13,794 nucleotides of DNA from an uncultured Oscillospiraceae bacterium (lineage in GTDB: Bacteria > Bacillota_A > Clostridia > Oscillospirales > Oscillospiraceae), in NCBI GenBank assembly GCA_947631215.1, contig CANRKN010000050.1, positions 1 to 13,794 of the forward strand. Reading direction: 5' to 3'. A program made the translations under genes and the position numbers. Below the pieces are notes generated by a model that was not told where the DNA came from, searched no databases, and was given only the letters and a program-made list of their open reading frames with translations. The first letter of the stretch is position 1; the number at the start of each line of letters is the position of its first letter. Positions 7,558 to 13,123 of this stretch are shown piece by piece.

Positions 7558-7560
7558 AAT
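7531..7560 (+). promoter_or_regulatory. Promoter of rubrerythrin
   Basis: TTGACA (7531-7536) and TAAAAT (7555-7560) are spaced 18 bp, and TATGG before the -10 matches an extended -10. The predicted leader is about 67 nt. No clear PerR or Fur box was recognised by eye. Confidence 0.8.
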
Positions 7561-7579
7561 CCAGATATGCACGAAAAAG

Positions 7580-7602
7580 CCCGTATCCTCAGGGGATACG
7601 GG
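7580..7602 (+). promoter_or_regulatory. Hairpin in the rubrerythrin leader
   Basis: A perfect 9-bp stem CCCGTATCC/GGATACGGG (7580-7588 with 7594-7602) has a 5-nt loop. It lies about 17 nt upstream of the ribosome site and is not followed by a T-tract, so it is not a terminator. An mRNA-stabilising 5' element is a reasonable guess only. Confidence 0.5.
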
Positions 7603-7633
7603 GCGCAAAATACGACACGAAGGAGAATGTATC

Positions 7634-8170
7634 ATGAGCAAATATGCCGGTACCCAGACCGAGAAGAACCTGGAAGCCGCTTTCGCCGGCGAGAGCCAGG
7701 CCCGCAACAAGTACACCTACTTCGCCTCCAAGGCCAAGAAGGAGGGCTTCGAGCAGATCGCGGCCCTGTTCCAGAAGACCGCCGACAACGAGAAGGAGCA
7801 CGCCAAGCTCTGGTTCAAGGAGCTGGAGGGCATCGGCACCACCGCCGAGAACCTGGCCGCCGCCGCGGACGGGGAGAACTATGAGTGGACCGACATGTAC
7901 GCCGGCTTCGCCAAGACCGCCGAGGAGGAGGGCTTCCCCGAGCTGGCCGCCCGCTTCCGCCTGGTGGCCGCCATCGAGAAGAGCCATGAGGAGCGCTACC
8001 GCGCCCTTTTGAAGAACGTGGAGACCGCCCAGGTCTTCGCCAAGAGCGAGGTCAAGGTGTGGGAGTGCCGCAACTGCGGCCACATCGTGGTGGGCACCGC
8101 CGCCCCCGAGATCTGCCCCACCTGCAACCATCCCCAGGCCTATTTCGAGGTCCACGCCGAGAACTACTAA
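7634..8170 (+). CDS. rbr: Rubrerythrin
   Basis: This 178-residue cytoplasmic iron protein reduces hydrogen peroxide to water in anaerobes, taking electrons through rubredoxin or NAD(P)H-linked partners. The N-terminal four-helix diiron domain (about 1-138) shows the two E-x-x-H ligand motifs E53-K-E-H56 and E115-K-S-H118, with E20 and the E97-E99 acidic cluster as further ligand candidates. The C-terminal rubredoxin-like domain has CRNCG (145-149) and [10 protein letters not shown] (161-170), supplying four cysteines for one iron. Length is normal and no key residue is missing. The ATG follows GAAGGAG (7619-7625). It is a single-gene unit ended by the hairpin at 8184-8216. Its presence fits a strict anaerobe. 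Confidence 0.98.
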   Translation: MSKYAGTQTEKNLEAAFAGESQARNKYTYFASKAKKEGFEQIAALFQKTADNEKEHAKLWFKELEGIGTTAENLAAAADGENYEWTDMYAGFAKTAEEEGFPELAARFRLVAAIEKSHEERYRALLKNVETAQVFAKSEVKVWECRNCGHIVVGTAAPEICPTCNHPQAYFEVHAENY

Positions 8171-8183
8171 GAGACAGCAAAAA

Positions 8184-8216
8184 AGCGCCCCGCCGGGTCT
8201 CTCCCGGCGGGGCGCT
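8184..8216. terminator. Terminator between rubrerythrin and the phage island
   Basis: A perfect 14-bp GC-rich stem (8184-8197 with 8203-8216) has a 5-nt loop. On the minus strand it is followed by TTTTTTGCTG, so it is a canonical terminator for the phage-type genes. On the plus strand the tail is only CGTCATTTCTTT, so rubrerythrin termination relies on the stem. Confidence 0.88.
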
Positions 8217-8218
8217 CG

Positions 8219-8437
8219 TCATTTCTTTGCCTCGGCCATCTTCTCCGCCTGCAGCTGCCACACATAGGCCAGGTCGTCCTTAAGCTCGCTTATCTGCTCG
8301 CTGAGTCCCTCCGCCACCCAGGTGAGCTGGGCGGGGCACATGTCCTCCCAAGCCTCATGGGGCCGCTGCCGGGGCGCGGCGGAGCCTGCCGCCGCCATGA
8401 GCGCCGCCACCGCGGCCGCCGCTATGAGCCGCCTCAC
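8219..8437 (-). CDS. Small exported protein at the end of the lysis cassette
   Basis: This 72-residue protein belongs to no family I recognise. It starts with GTG (8437-8435), preceded by AAGGGGGAG at about 9 nt. Residues 1-21 are an Ala-rich signal peptide or membrane anchor (MRRLIAAAAVAALMAAAGSAA). The remainder is a short charged amphipathic helix (SEQISELKDDLAYVWQLQAEKM) with a single Cys at 34 and no lipobox. It is the last gene of the island, 45 nt after the endolysin, and ends 3 nt before the terminator stem. The position is that of an accessory lysis protein, and the anchor-plus-helix layout resembles a spanin or lysis regulator. That role is inference only. It could also be a host gene preserved next to the remnant. 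Confidence 0.65.
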   Translation of the reverse strand: MRRLIAAAAVAALMAAAGSAAPRQRPHEAWEDMCPAQLTWVAEGLSEQISELKDDLAYVWQLQAEKMAEAKK

Positions 8438-8482
8438 TATGTCTGACTCCCCCTTCCGTCCATCCTATGCGTCCGGGGCCGC

Positions 8483-9238
8483 TTATGCCAGCTTTTTCAA
8501 GAGGCCCTCCCAGGTGTTTTTTCCCACCACGCCGTCCGCGGCGAGGCCCAGCTTGCCCTGGGCCGCCTTCACGGCGCAGGCCGTGTTGGGGCCGAATTCC
8601 CCGTCCGCCTGGACGGTCTTGCCGTCCGCGCCCTTGTAGCCCCCGGCGGCAAGGATGCGCTGCACCGTTTTGACCTGGACCCCGGTGCTGCCGGACTGGA
8701 GGGTGTTCACGCTCACGGTCACCCCGGTGCCCACTTTTTCCGACGGGGCGGCGGCCGCCGCCGTGTAGGGCGGGCGGTAGAACTTATAATCTGCGCTGAT
8801 GGGCGCTTTCCGGTAGCCGATGCCCTCGTAGCTCCTGCCTGTGCCGTTCTTCGCTTCCGCCGCCGTAGCCTTTACGGAGCCGTAGTTGCCTTCCAGGGTG
8901 ATGAAGTATCCGTTCCCCAGGACCTCGTACACGAACCCCGTGTGGCCGTTTTCATACCCACCGGCCCGCATGACGAAGATGTCCCCGGCCTTTGGGCTGC
9001 TCACCCGCCAGCCCTTGGCCTCGCAGAACCGGGCGAGACTGCCCACGTTCCAGGCGCCGGAGCCGTTTAAGAGGGAACTGCCCGCCTTCGTGAAGGCGTA
9101 CAGCAGGGAATAGCCGCAGTATGCCTGGCCCACTGCGCCGAAATATTTATTGACGGCGGTGTTGTTGGAACCCACCGCCGCCTCGTTCTCCCCGGCCAGT
9201 GCCGAAAGCTGGCCCATGACATCACTGGCCGTCGCCAT
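8483..9238 (-). CDS. CHAP-domain endolysin with peptidoglycan-binding domain
   Basis: This 251-residue lysin is predicted to cleave peptidoglycan as an amidase or endopeptidase at the end of phage growth. The N-terminal CHAP domain (about 25-155) shows the catalytic Cys41 in QAYCGYSLLYAF and His99 in GHTGFVYEV, with Glu116/Asn118 as the likely third residue (TLEGNYG). An Ala-rich linker (158-165) leads to a PG_binding_1-type domain (about 178-251, QSGSTGVQVKTVQRIL and DGEFGPNT). No signal peptide is present, so release should depend on the holin just upstream, whose 3' end its start overlaps by 17 nt. The start follows AAGGAGG. The catalytic residues are intact, so this part of the island does not look decayed. 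Confidence 0.92.
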   Translation of the reverse strand: MATASDVMGQLSALAGENEAAVGSNNTAVNKYFGAVGQAYCGYSLLYAFTKAGSSLLNGSGAWNVGSLARFCEAKGWRVSSPKAGDIFVMRAGGYENGHTGFVYEVLGNGYFITLEGNYGSVKATAAEAKNGTGRSYEGIGYRKAPISADYKFYRPPYTAAAAAPSEKVGTGVTVSVNTLQSGSTGVQVKTVQRILAAGGYKGADGKTVQADGEFGPNTACAVKAAQGKLGLAADGVVGKNTWEGLLKKLA

Positions 9239-9443
9239 GGGAAGCCTCCTTGTTATACTGGGCCGTGCTGATGCCCAGCAGCGCGCCCAGGAGCGTGCAC
9301 ACCACGGCGGAGGTCTTGCTCACCTCACCGGCGTAGGGAAAGCCCCAGATTGCCGCCAGGCCCACATAGGCCGCCGTCAGCGCCGGGATGACCACCATGG
9401 TCACCCACTTCAGGATGTCGTAGACTTTGTCGTTCAGTTTCAT
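9222..9443 (-). CDS. Phage holin
   Basis: This 73-residue protein has two hydrophobic segments (about 12-33 and 44-60, from WVTMVVIPALTAAYVGLAAI and VVCTLLGALLGISTA) and a charged C-terminus. It begins MKLNDKVYDILKWV, typical of small Bacillota phage holins; from memory it most resembles the Dp-1 holin group. Holins form membrane holes that release or activate the lysin. The start at 9443 was chosen for GGGAGG (9456-9451) just upstream; an ATG 15 nt earlier lies inside or before that site. It overlaps the endolysin gene by 17 nt and follows the XhlA-like gene by 24 nt. Confidence 0.88.
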   Translation of the reverse strand: MKLNDKVYDILKWVTMVVIPALTAAYVGLAAIWGFPYAGEVSKTSAVVCTLLGALLGISTAQYNKEASHGDGQ

Positions 9444-9450
9444 GAAAATA

Positions 9451-9456
9451 CCTCCC
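9451..9456 (-). promoter_or_regulatory. Ribosome binding site of the holin
   Basis: GGGAGG (9456-9451) lies 7 nt before ATG 9443 and selects it over the ATG at 9458. Confidence 0.75.
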
Positions 9457-9467
9457 ATAAAAAATGA

Positions 9468-9737
9468 TCAGGCCGGGCTACTGCGCCCCGCCTGTCGTTC
9501 CAGGTCGCCGATGCGGTGATCGGCCACCTTCAGCTTTTCCTCGTGGATGGCGGCCTTCTCCTCCAGAGCATAGGTCCGCTCCACCACGTTATTGTGCTTG
9601 TCCACCTTCTCTTCCAGCTTTTTCAGCCGGTATTCGATGAGGGCGCCCGCCCGCCGGTTGGAAAAATAGGCCCCCGCCATGGTCCCGGCCAGGGCCAGCC
9701 CGCCGGTGATGAGGGCGGTGACCACCGCCTCGCTCAC
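9468..9737 (-). CDS. XhlA-like membrane and coiled-coil phage protein
   Basis: This 89-residue protein has an N-terminal hydrophobic segment (about 4-27, AVVTALITGGLALAGTMAGA). A charged coiled coil follows (about 37-82, EYRLKKLEEKVDKHNN and EKLKVADHRIGDLE). This layout and its place directly before the holin are typical of the XhlA-type proteins of PBSX-like phages, which assist host lysis. It starts at GTG (9737-9735), overlapping the XkdX stop as GTGA, with GAGAGGATG upstream. The haemolysin label often given to such genes is historical and should not be taken as toxin activity. Confidence 0.82.
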   Translation of the reverse strand: MSEAVVTALITGGLALAGTMAGAYFSNRRAGALIEYRLKKLEEKVDKHNNVVERTYALEEKAAIHEEKLKVADHRIGDLERQAGRSSPA

Positions 9738-9868
9738 ATGTCATCATCCTCTCCGGTCACTTCCTTCGCCTCTTCCTCCGTCAGCTTTCCGGCCCTGACC
9801 AGCGCCTCGATGCGATCCTTCGGCCAGAGAGCCGGGTAATACTTCTTCGCCAGCTCATACACATTCAC
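9734..9868 (-). CDS. xkdX: XkdX-family small phage protein
   Basis: This 44-residue gene lies between the XkdW-position gene and the XhlA-like gene. The protein begins MNVYELAKKYYPALWPKDRI and ends in an acidic EVTGEDDDM. It fits the XkdX family pattern: an aromatic-rich start, a W-x-K/D-x-I segment, then a G-K-L/I-T-x-E-E stretch. Family members are tiny proteins encoded after the fibre genes of Bacillota phages, and their function is not established. The start is GTG (9868-9866) with GGGAGG upstream, overlapping the preceding stop by 4 nt; its own stop overlaps the next GTG likewise. Both overlaps and the precise family length support a real gene despite its size. Confidence 0.85.
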   Translation of the reverse strand: MNVYELAKKYYPALWPKDRIEALVRAGKLTEEEAKEVTGEDDDM

Positions 9869-10221
9869 AGATCAACACCTCCCATCACCGCGATATAGTC
9901 CACATCCGCCCGCAGCCTTTCCATCTCGCTGGGCGGGGGAGGCGGTATCAGTGCCCTGTCGGCGTCGATCTCCTCCTCGCTCCGCTCCTGCACGGCGCCG
10001 TCCACGTACTTGTACAGCGGTATCCCGTCCATGGTCCGCAGGGGCGGGTTCTCCTCCCCGCCGGGAAACAGCCTGAACTGATACCCGCCCTTGTCGTTGA
10101 TGCAGATAGCCTCCTCCGTGCTCTTATCGTTCCGATGCGGCCCGTCCGACCAACCGTCGATGATACGGTTCTTGGCGTCAACGGTTATGTAGTGTTTGTT
10201 ATAAAACATTAATTCGTTCAT
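9865..10221 (-). CDS. Phage tail-region protein in XkdW position
   Basis: This 118-residue protein is of a type commonly seen next to XkdX in gut Bacillota phages; its biochemical role is unknown. It begins MNELMFYNKHYITVDAKNRI and contains a short beta-rich part (GGYQFRLFPGGEENP, about 45-59). A proline run (PPPPP, about 93-97) follows and then a short helix ERLRADVDYIAVMGGVDL. The C-terminal helix after an acidic stretch recalls XkdW, which may link fibre and tail, but I claim only the position. The start follows GGAGGG. It is 15 nt after the second fibre gene and overlaps xkdX by 4 nt. Confidence 0.75.
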   Translation of the reverse strand: MNELMFYNKHYITVDAKNRIIDGWSDGPHRNDKSTEEAICINDKGGYQFRLFPGGEENPPLRTMDGIPLYKYVDGAVQERSEEEIDADRALIPPPPPSEMERLRADVDYIAVMGGVDL

Positions 10222-10236
10222 GGATGACCCTCCAAA

Positions 10237-11283
10237 TTATAAATTAGCATCAAGAAATCCTCCGGCGACAGCGACCTCGAACGGCTGGCCAGATTCTGAT
10301 ACGGTCAAATCGTCCAGTTGGAATACTATCAGGATACTATTCGGCGTGAATTCTGCCGGGGAATACACAACTGTGGTCTTTCCTTGATATTGTACTCCTC
10401 TTGAACGTACCCATCCTACGGATAAATCCTGGACAGTAGGGGCCGCCCTCATATATGCGTTTTGGATCGACAGACGTATCCAGTTCCCTCTCCCGTCAAA
10501 AGAAGGTTCTCCAAATCCGGTGAAAACCCCATAGATTGATCTTAGATACCTTTGACACTTCGCCAGTTCTGTCGCATAATCCGGTATCTCGTTAAGTACC
10601 CATACACCGTTTTCCTGGTGGGCGAGAGTCTGCTGTGCGCCAAATTCGAGCTTAATAGCTATAACTCTTGCCGTTCCGCCCTGAAATATATTAATACCGG
10701 CATATAAGAAACCCTGTACATCTTCCGGGATCGTCCATGTACATGACACCAGCCCCGGTTCAGTAACAAAATCAAATTTTGCAGGAACGGTTGGACTGTT
10801 AGGATTTATGGTCAATTGTACGGTACCGCTGACTTCTTTAAACAATGCGGAAAGAGTAACCGTTTTTCCGGCATAAGATTCAGGGTACTCAAGATATTGC
10901 GCGAATGAACACGAAGGAGTATTTGCTGAAGTAATAAGAATACAGTCATCTTCAAGAGAGAGCGAAGAAAAAGTCGTAGACCAGCGATCTATAGTATACT
11001 GGGATATAAGAGATGTTACGTCATATTCCCTCTGTGCTTTCTGGTTGATAGGAAACTGTCCGCCGCCCTGCTGGGACCCGCCGCCAACGAAATACCAGTT
11101 GTCCAGCAGATTCGGATTACACGGCCAGGTCCCCTCGATCACGCCAAGCACGTTATCCTCGGTGAAGCCAACATAGTTCCATTTCTTCCCCTCGCCGGAG
11201 ATAGCCTCGACAACCGTCCTCGGTGCTACGGCCTCACCGGTATCATGGTCGCGAAGGGTCATGATTTTCGCTTGTTCTGCCAT
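10237..11283 (-). CDS. Second tail fibre tip protein
   Basis: This 348-residue putative receptor-binding protein has a short N-terminal part (1-57) that is not the adaptor of the upstream fibre. The tip then starts at NLLDNWYFVGGGSQ (58-71). A variable beta-rich section (about 90-215) is followed by a conserved block QQTLAHQENGVWVLNEIPDY and ATELAKCQRY, and a variable C-terminus. The two conserved blocks recur in the upstream fibre. Such tips normally bind the host surface. It has no coiled coil or collagen-like shaft, so it may assemble on the first fibre or act as an alternative tip; both are inference. The ATG follows AGGAGG that overlaps the upstream gene's stop. DNA from about 10240 to 11050 is clearly richer in A+T than the flanks. 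Confidence 0.85.
   Translation of the reverse strand: MAEQAKIMTLRDHDTGEAVAPRTVVEAISGEGKKWNYVGFTEDNVLGVIEGTWPCNPNLLDNWYFVGGGSQQGGGQFPINQKAQREYDVTSLISQYTIDRWSTTFSSLSLEDDCILITSANTPSCSFAQYLEYPESYAGKTVTLSALFKEVSGTVQLTINPNSPTVPAKFDFVTEPGLVSCTWTIPEDVQGFLYAGINIFQGGTARVIAIKLEFGAQQTLAHQENGVWVLNEIPDYATELAKCQRYLRSIYGVFTGFGEPSFDGRGNWIRLSIQNAYMRAAPTVQDLSVGWVRSRGVQYQGKTTVVYSPAEFTPNSILIVFQLDDLTVSESGQPFEVAVAGGFLDANL
10545..10660 (-). repeat. Fibre conserved block B, copy 2
   Basis: This 116-nt block aligns without gaps to 11588-11703 at about 84% identity by eye. It encodes the QQTLAHQENGVWVLNE to CQRY segment of the second fibre. Confidence 0.85.
11041..11113 (-). repeat. Fibre conserved block A, copy 2
   Basis: This 73-nt block aligns without gaps to 12054-12126 at about 78% identity by eye. 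It encodes NLLDNWYFVGGGSQ and the following FPINQ segment. Confidence 0.8.
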
Positions 11284-11294
11284 ATGCTCACCTC

Positions 11295-13007
11295 CTATAT
11301 GTTGGCGTCACCAAATATTTTAAAAGCAATCATCGTCCCATTATCTACAGGATTACGAAGCCATACTCTCGGACCGTTCAAATCGCTCTTTGTTTCTATC
11401 ATCATGTCGGCATCCACCCATGAAGAAGAATCAGTAGTAGAGACCCAAACACTAGCCTTTCCAGCAATGTTATTCTGTGAATAAACCGTCGCCGTCGGAG
11501 TACTTCTTTTTTCTACCGCCCATTTTATTGTCATATCAAAATTATTTTTTGTATTGAGAGGTAAAAGGAAAAAACCCGTATCTTCTTGATACCTCTGACA
11601 CTTCGCCAGCTCCGTCGCATAGTCCGGTATCTCGTTCAAGACCCATACGCCGTTTTCTTGGTGAGCGAGAGTCTGCTGAGAGCCGAATTCCATTTTGACG
11701 GCTTGAACCAGTATTTTCGTTCCTTTATAGGATGTAATACAAATAATATCGTTGTTATCTATAGGCGCCCGATAAAAGACGCCATTTCCAAAATCCACCG
11801 AGATGATGGGATCCGATGCCTTTCCACTAACAGAATAGAGCTCCCCATCAATAATCGCACTTATTGTAATTGTCTCGTCGGTCTTCAAGATCGCGTCTAG
11901 AGGAGACACCTGTATAAAAAAACTATTACTTTCGTCATTCGATTGTACTTCTATTTCCAGCCCTTCTGGTTTCAACGTTATCGTTCCAACGGCACGATCT
12001 TCCTTCCACCTATCAATTCCGTACTTTAGACCTGCATAGCTTGTCTCCCCCCGCTGGTTGATAGGAAAGCTTCCGTTTTCCTTTTGAGAACCTCCGCCGA
12101 CAAAATACCAGTTATCAAGCAGATTCTTATTCGTATAATACGGCAGAACATCCTGCTTTTTCTCAAGCCCTGCCGCCAGTTCCGTATCAGATACAAAATC
12201 CTCCGCCGGATGCCCCTCCAGCGTATCCGCGTCCACCGGCAGCGCCGCCCCAAGCTCGCTGTCCTCGCCCACGATGAGGTGCGCCGGCAGGTCCACGTTG
12301 ATGGGGCCGCTGTTGACCCAGCCCTCCTGCGCGTCGTAGATATACACGTCATAGGGCGCCCCGGCGCCCACCTGATAGGCGTCGCCCACGGACGGCTCCT
12401 GCACGGCGGCCGCCAGCGCCTCCCGGCTTTCATACCGCCCCAGGATGGTGAACCCCCGGCCGGTTGCGCCCCGGGGCCCTTGCGGCCCCTCCGGTCCGAC
12501 AGGGCCCTCCGGGCCCATGTCGCCTCTCTCACCGGCCGGGATGCCGAGGTGGATATTGAACGAGCCGTCCGCGGTCGTCTTGACGGCCGTCGCCGCGCTT
12601 CCGGGCGGGAGCGTATCCGCGCTCACGGTCATGCCCTCGATGGCGTCCCGAGCCTCCTCTGCGCCCGTTCTTGCTGCTTCGGCCTGCTCCACCTGGCCGT
12701 CCAGCCTTGCCAGGCTCTCCGCCGCGCCAGCCTTCGCCTGCTTTGCCGCGTCAGCACTTCCCTTGGCGTCGTCCACATACCCGGCCAGCCGCTGAGACAC
12801 CTCTGCCGCCGCGCCGGCCGCGGCCTTTTCCGCCTTGTCCGCCGCGTCCACCGCCCGCTGCACGTCCGCCGCGGCGGATTCCCGCGCGAAGTCCGCCACC
12901 AGCTTGCCCTTGATGCTGCGCGCCTCGGACTGCTGCTCGACGACCAAAAGCGAGTCCTCATACAGCGCGCCTGCAACCGGCAGATCGCCGATCGTTTTAT
13001 CAGCCAT
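11295..13007 (-). CDS. Mosaic tail fibre with collagen-like shaft
   Basis: This 570-residue tail fibre begins with a short adaptor-like segment (1-42, KTIGDLPVAGALYEDSL). An Ala-rich coiled coil (about 44-125) follows, then a Gly-X-Y collagen-like run (159-185, about nine triplets). A module containing YDVYIYDAQEGWVNSGPI (about 219-236) precedes the receptor-binding tip (295-570). The tip begins NLLDNWYFVGGGSQ and carries the conserved QQTLAHQENGVWVLNE to CQRY block (about 443-473) between variable sections. Coiled-coil and collagen-like parts imply a trimer. The start at 13007 is set by GGAGGG and the MADKTIGDLP beginning; upstream open frame to 13241 is antisense EamA and terminator sequence. 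The 5' half has host-like high GC, while the tip half is AT-rich, so the gene is a composite. An intrinsic terminator lies directly upstream and no promoter is evident. Confidence 0.9.
   Translation of the reverse strand: MADKTIGDLPVAGALYEDSLLVVEQQSEARSIKGKLVADFARESAAADVQRAVDAADKAEKAAAGAAAEVSQRLAGYVDDAKGSADAAKQAKAGAAESLARLDGQVEQAEAARTGAEEARDAIEGMTVSADTLPPGSAATAVKTTADGSFNIHLGIPAGERGDMGPEGPVGPEGPQGPRGATGRGFTILGRYESREALAAAVQEPSVGDAYQVGAGAPYDVYIYDAQEGWVNSGPINVDLPAHLIVGEDSELGAALPVDADTLEGHPAEDFVSDTELAAGLEKKQDVLPYYTNKNLLDNWYFVGGGSQKENGSFPINQRGETSYAGLKYGIDRWKEDRAVGTITLKPEGLEIEVQSNDESNSFFIQVSPLDAILKTDETITISAIIDGELYSVSGKASDPIISVDFGNGVFYRAPIDNNDIICITSYKGTKILVQAVKMEFGSQQTLAHQENGVWVLNEIPDYATELAKCQRYQEDTGFFLLPLNTKNNFDMTIKWAVEKRSTPTATVYSQNNIAGKASVWVSTTDSSSWVDADMMIETKSDLNGPRVWLRNPVDNGTMIAFKIFGDANI
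11588..11703 (-). repeat. Fibre conserved block B, copy 1
   Basis: This is the counterpart of 10545-10660 at an offset of 1043 nt, in the same orientation and reading frame. Confidence 0.85.
12054..12126 (-). repeat. Fibre conserved block A, copy 1
   Basis: This is the counterpart of 11041-11113 at an offset of 1013 nt. It starts with a 15-nt identical stretch (12054-12068). Confidence 0.8.
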
Positions 13008-13013
13008 ATATTT

Positions 13014-13019
13014 CCCTCC
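13014..13019 (-). promoter_or_regulatory. Ribosome binding site of the tail fibre
   Basis: GGAGGG (13019-13014) lies 6 nt before ATG 13007 and fixes the fibre start. It is only about 6 nt downstream of the T-run of the preceding terminator. Confidence 0.85.
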
Positions 13020-13025
13020 AATCAT

Positions 13026-13057
13026 AAAAATTGCCCCGCCGGGGATACCGGCGGAGC
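13026..13057 (-). terminator. Intrinsic terminator between EamA gene and tail fibre
   Basis: On the minus strand the stem CCGCCGG/CCGGCGG (13054-13048 with 13042-13036) has a 5-nt loop TATCC. GGGGCAATTTTT follows the stem. It would end EamA transcription just before the fibre ribosome site. The stretch 13058-13123 between it and the EamA stop holds no recognisable gene or promoter. Confidence 0.75.
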
Positions 13058-13123
13058 GTTGCATATCCTGTTTACACCTAAGAATGAGGGGGGCGCGCCT
13101 CTTTTTTGTATCTTTTTCCGGCC

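Larger units (their letters stand above)
8184..13057 (-). mobile_element. Prophage-derived tail fibre and lysis island
   Basis: Eight minus-strand genes follow the order fibre, fibre tip, XkdW-position protein, XkdX, XhlA-like protein, holin, CHAP lysin and a small exported protein. This matches the distal end of PBSX-like Bacillota prophages. Nothing between its first gene and the neighbouring EamA permease encodes capsid, portal, terminase, tape measure, baseplate or integrase. Terminators bound it on both sides. No clear attachment repeats were found. It is best read as a prophage remnant or a retained fibre-lysis cassette; which of the two is open. Confidence 0.75.

Noticed and set aside
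9468..9737. Haemolysin toxin
   Set aside because: The haemolysin label for XhlA-type proteins is historical; the sequence is a single anchor plus coiled coil inside a phage lysis cassette.
10237..13007. Diversity-generating retroelement target in the fibres
   Set aside because: No reverse transcriptase, template repeat or adenine-biased variable repeat is visible; the differences between the fibres are not confined to A positions.
8187..13043. Shared 11-mer GCCCCGCCGGG at both ends of the island (8187-8197 and 13033-13043) as attachment site
   Set aside because: Both copies lie in GC-rich terminator stems, where such similarity is expected by chance; no integrase is present.
13086..13106. 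Plus-strand terminator-like GAGG...CCTC followed by a T-tract
   Set aside because: Only a 4-bp stem forms and no plus-strand gene precedes it.
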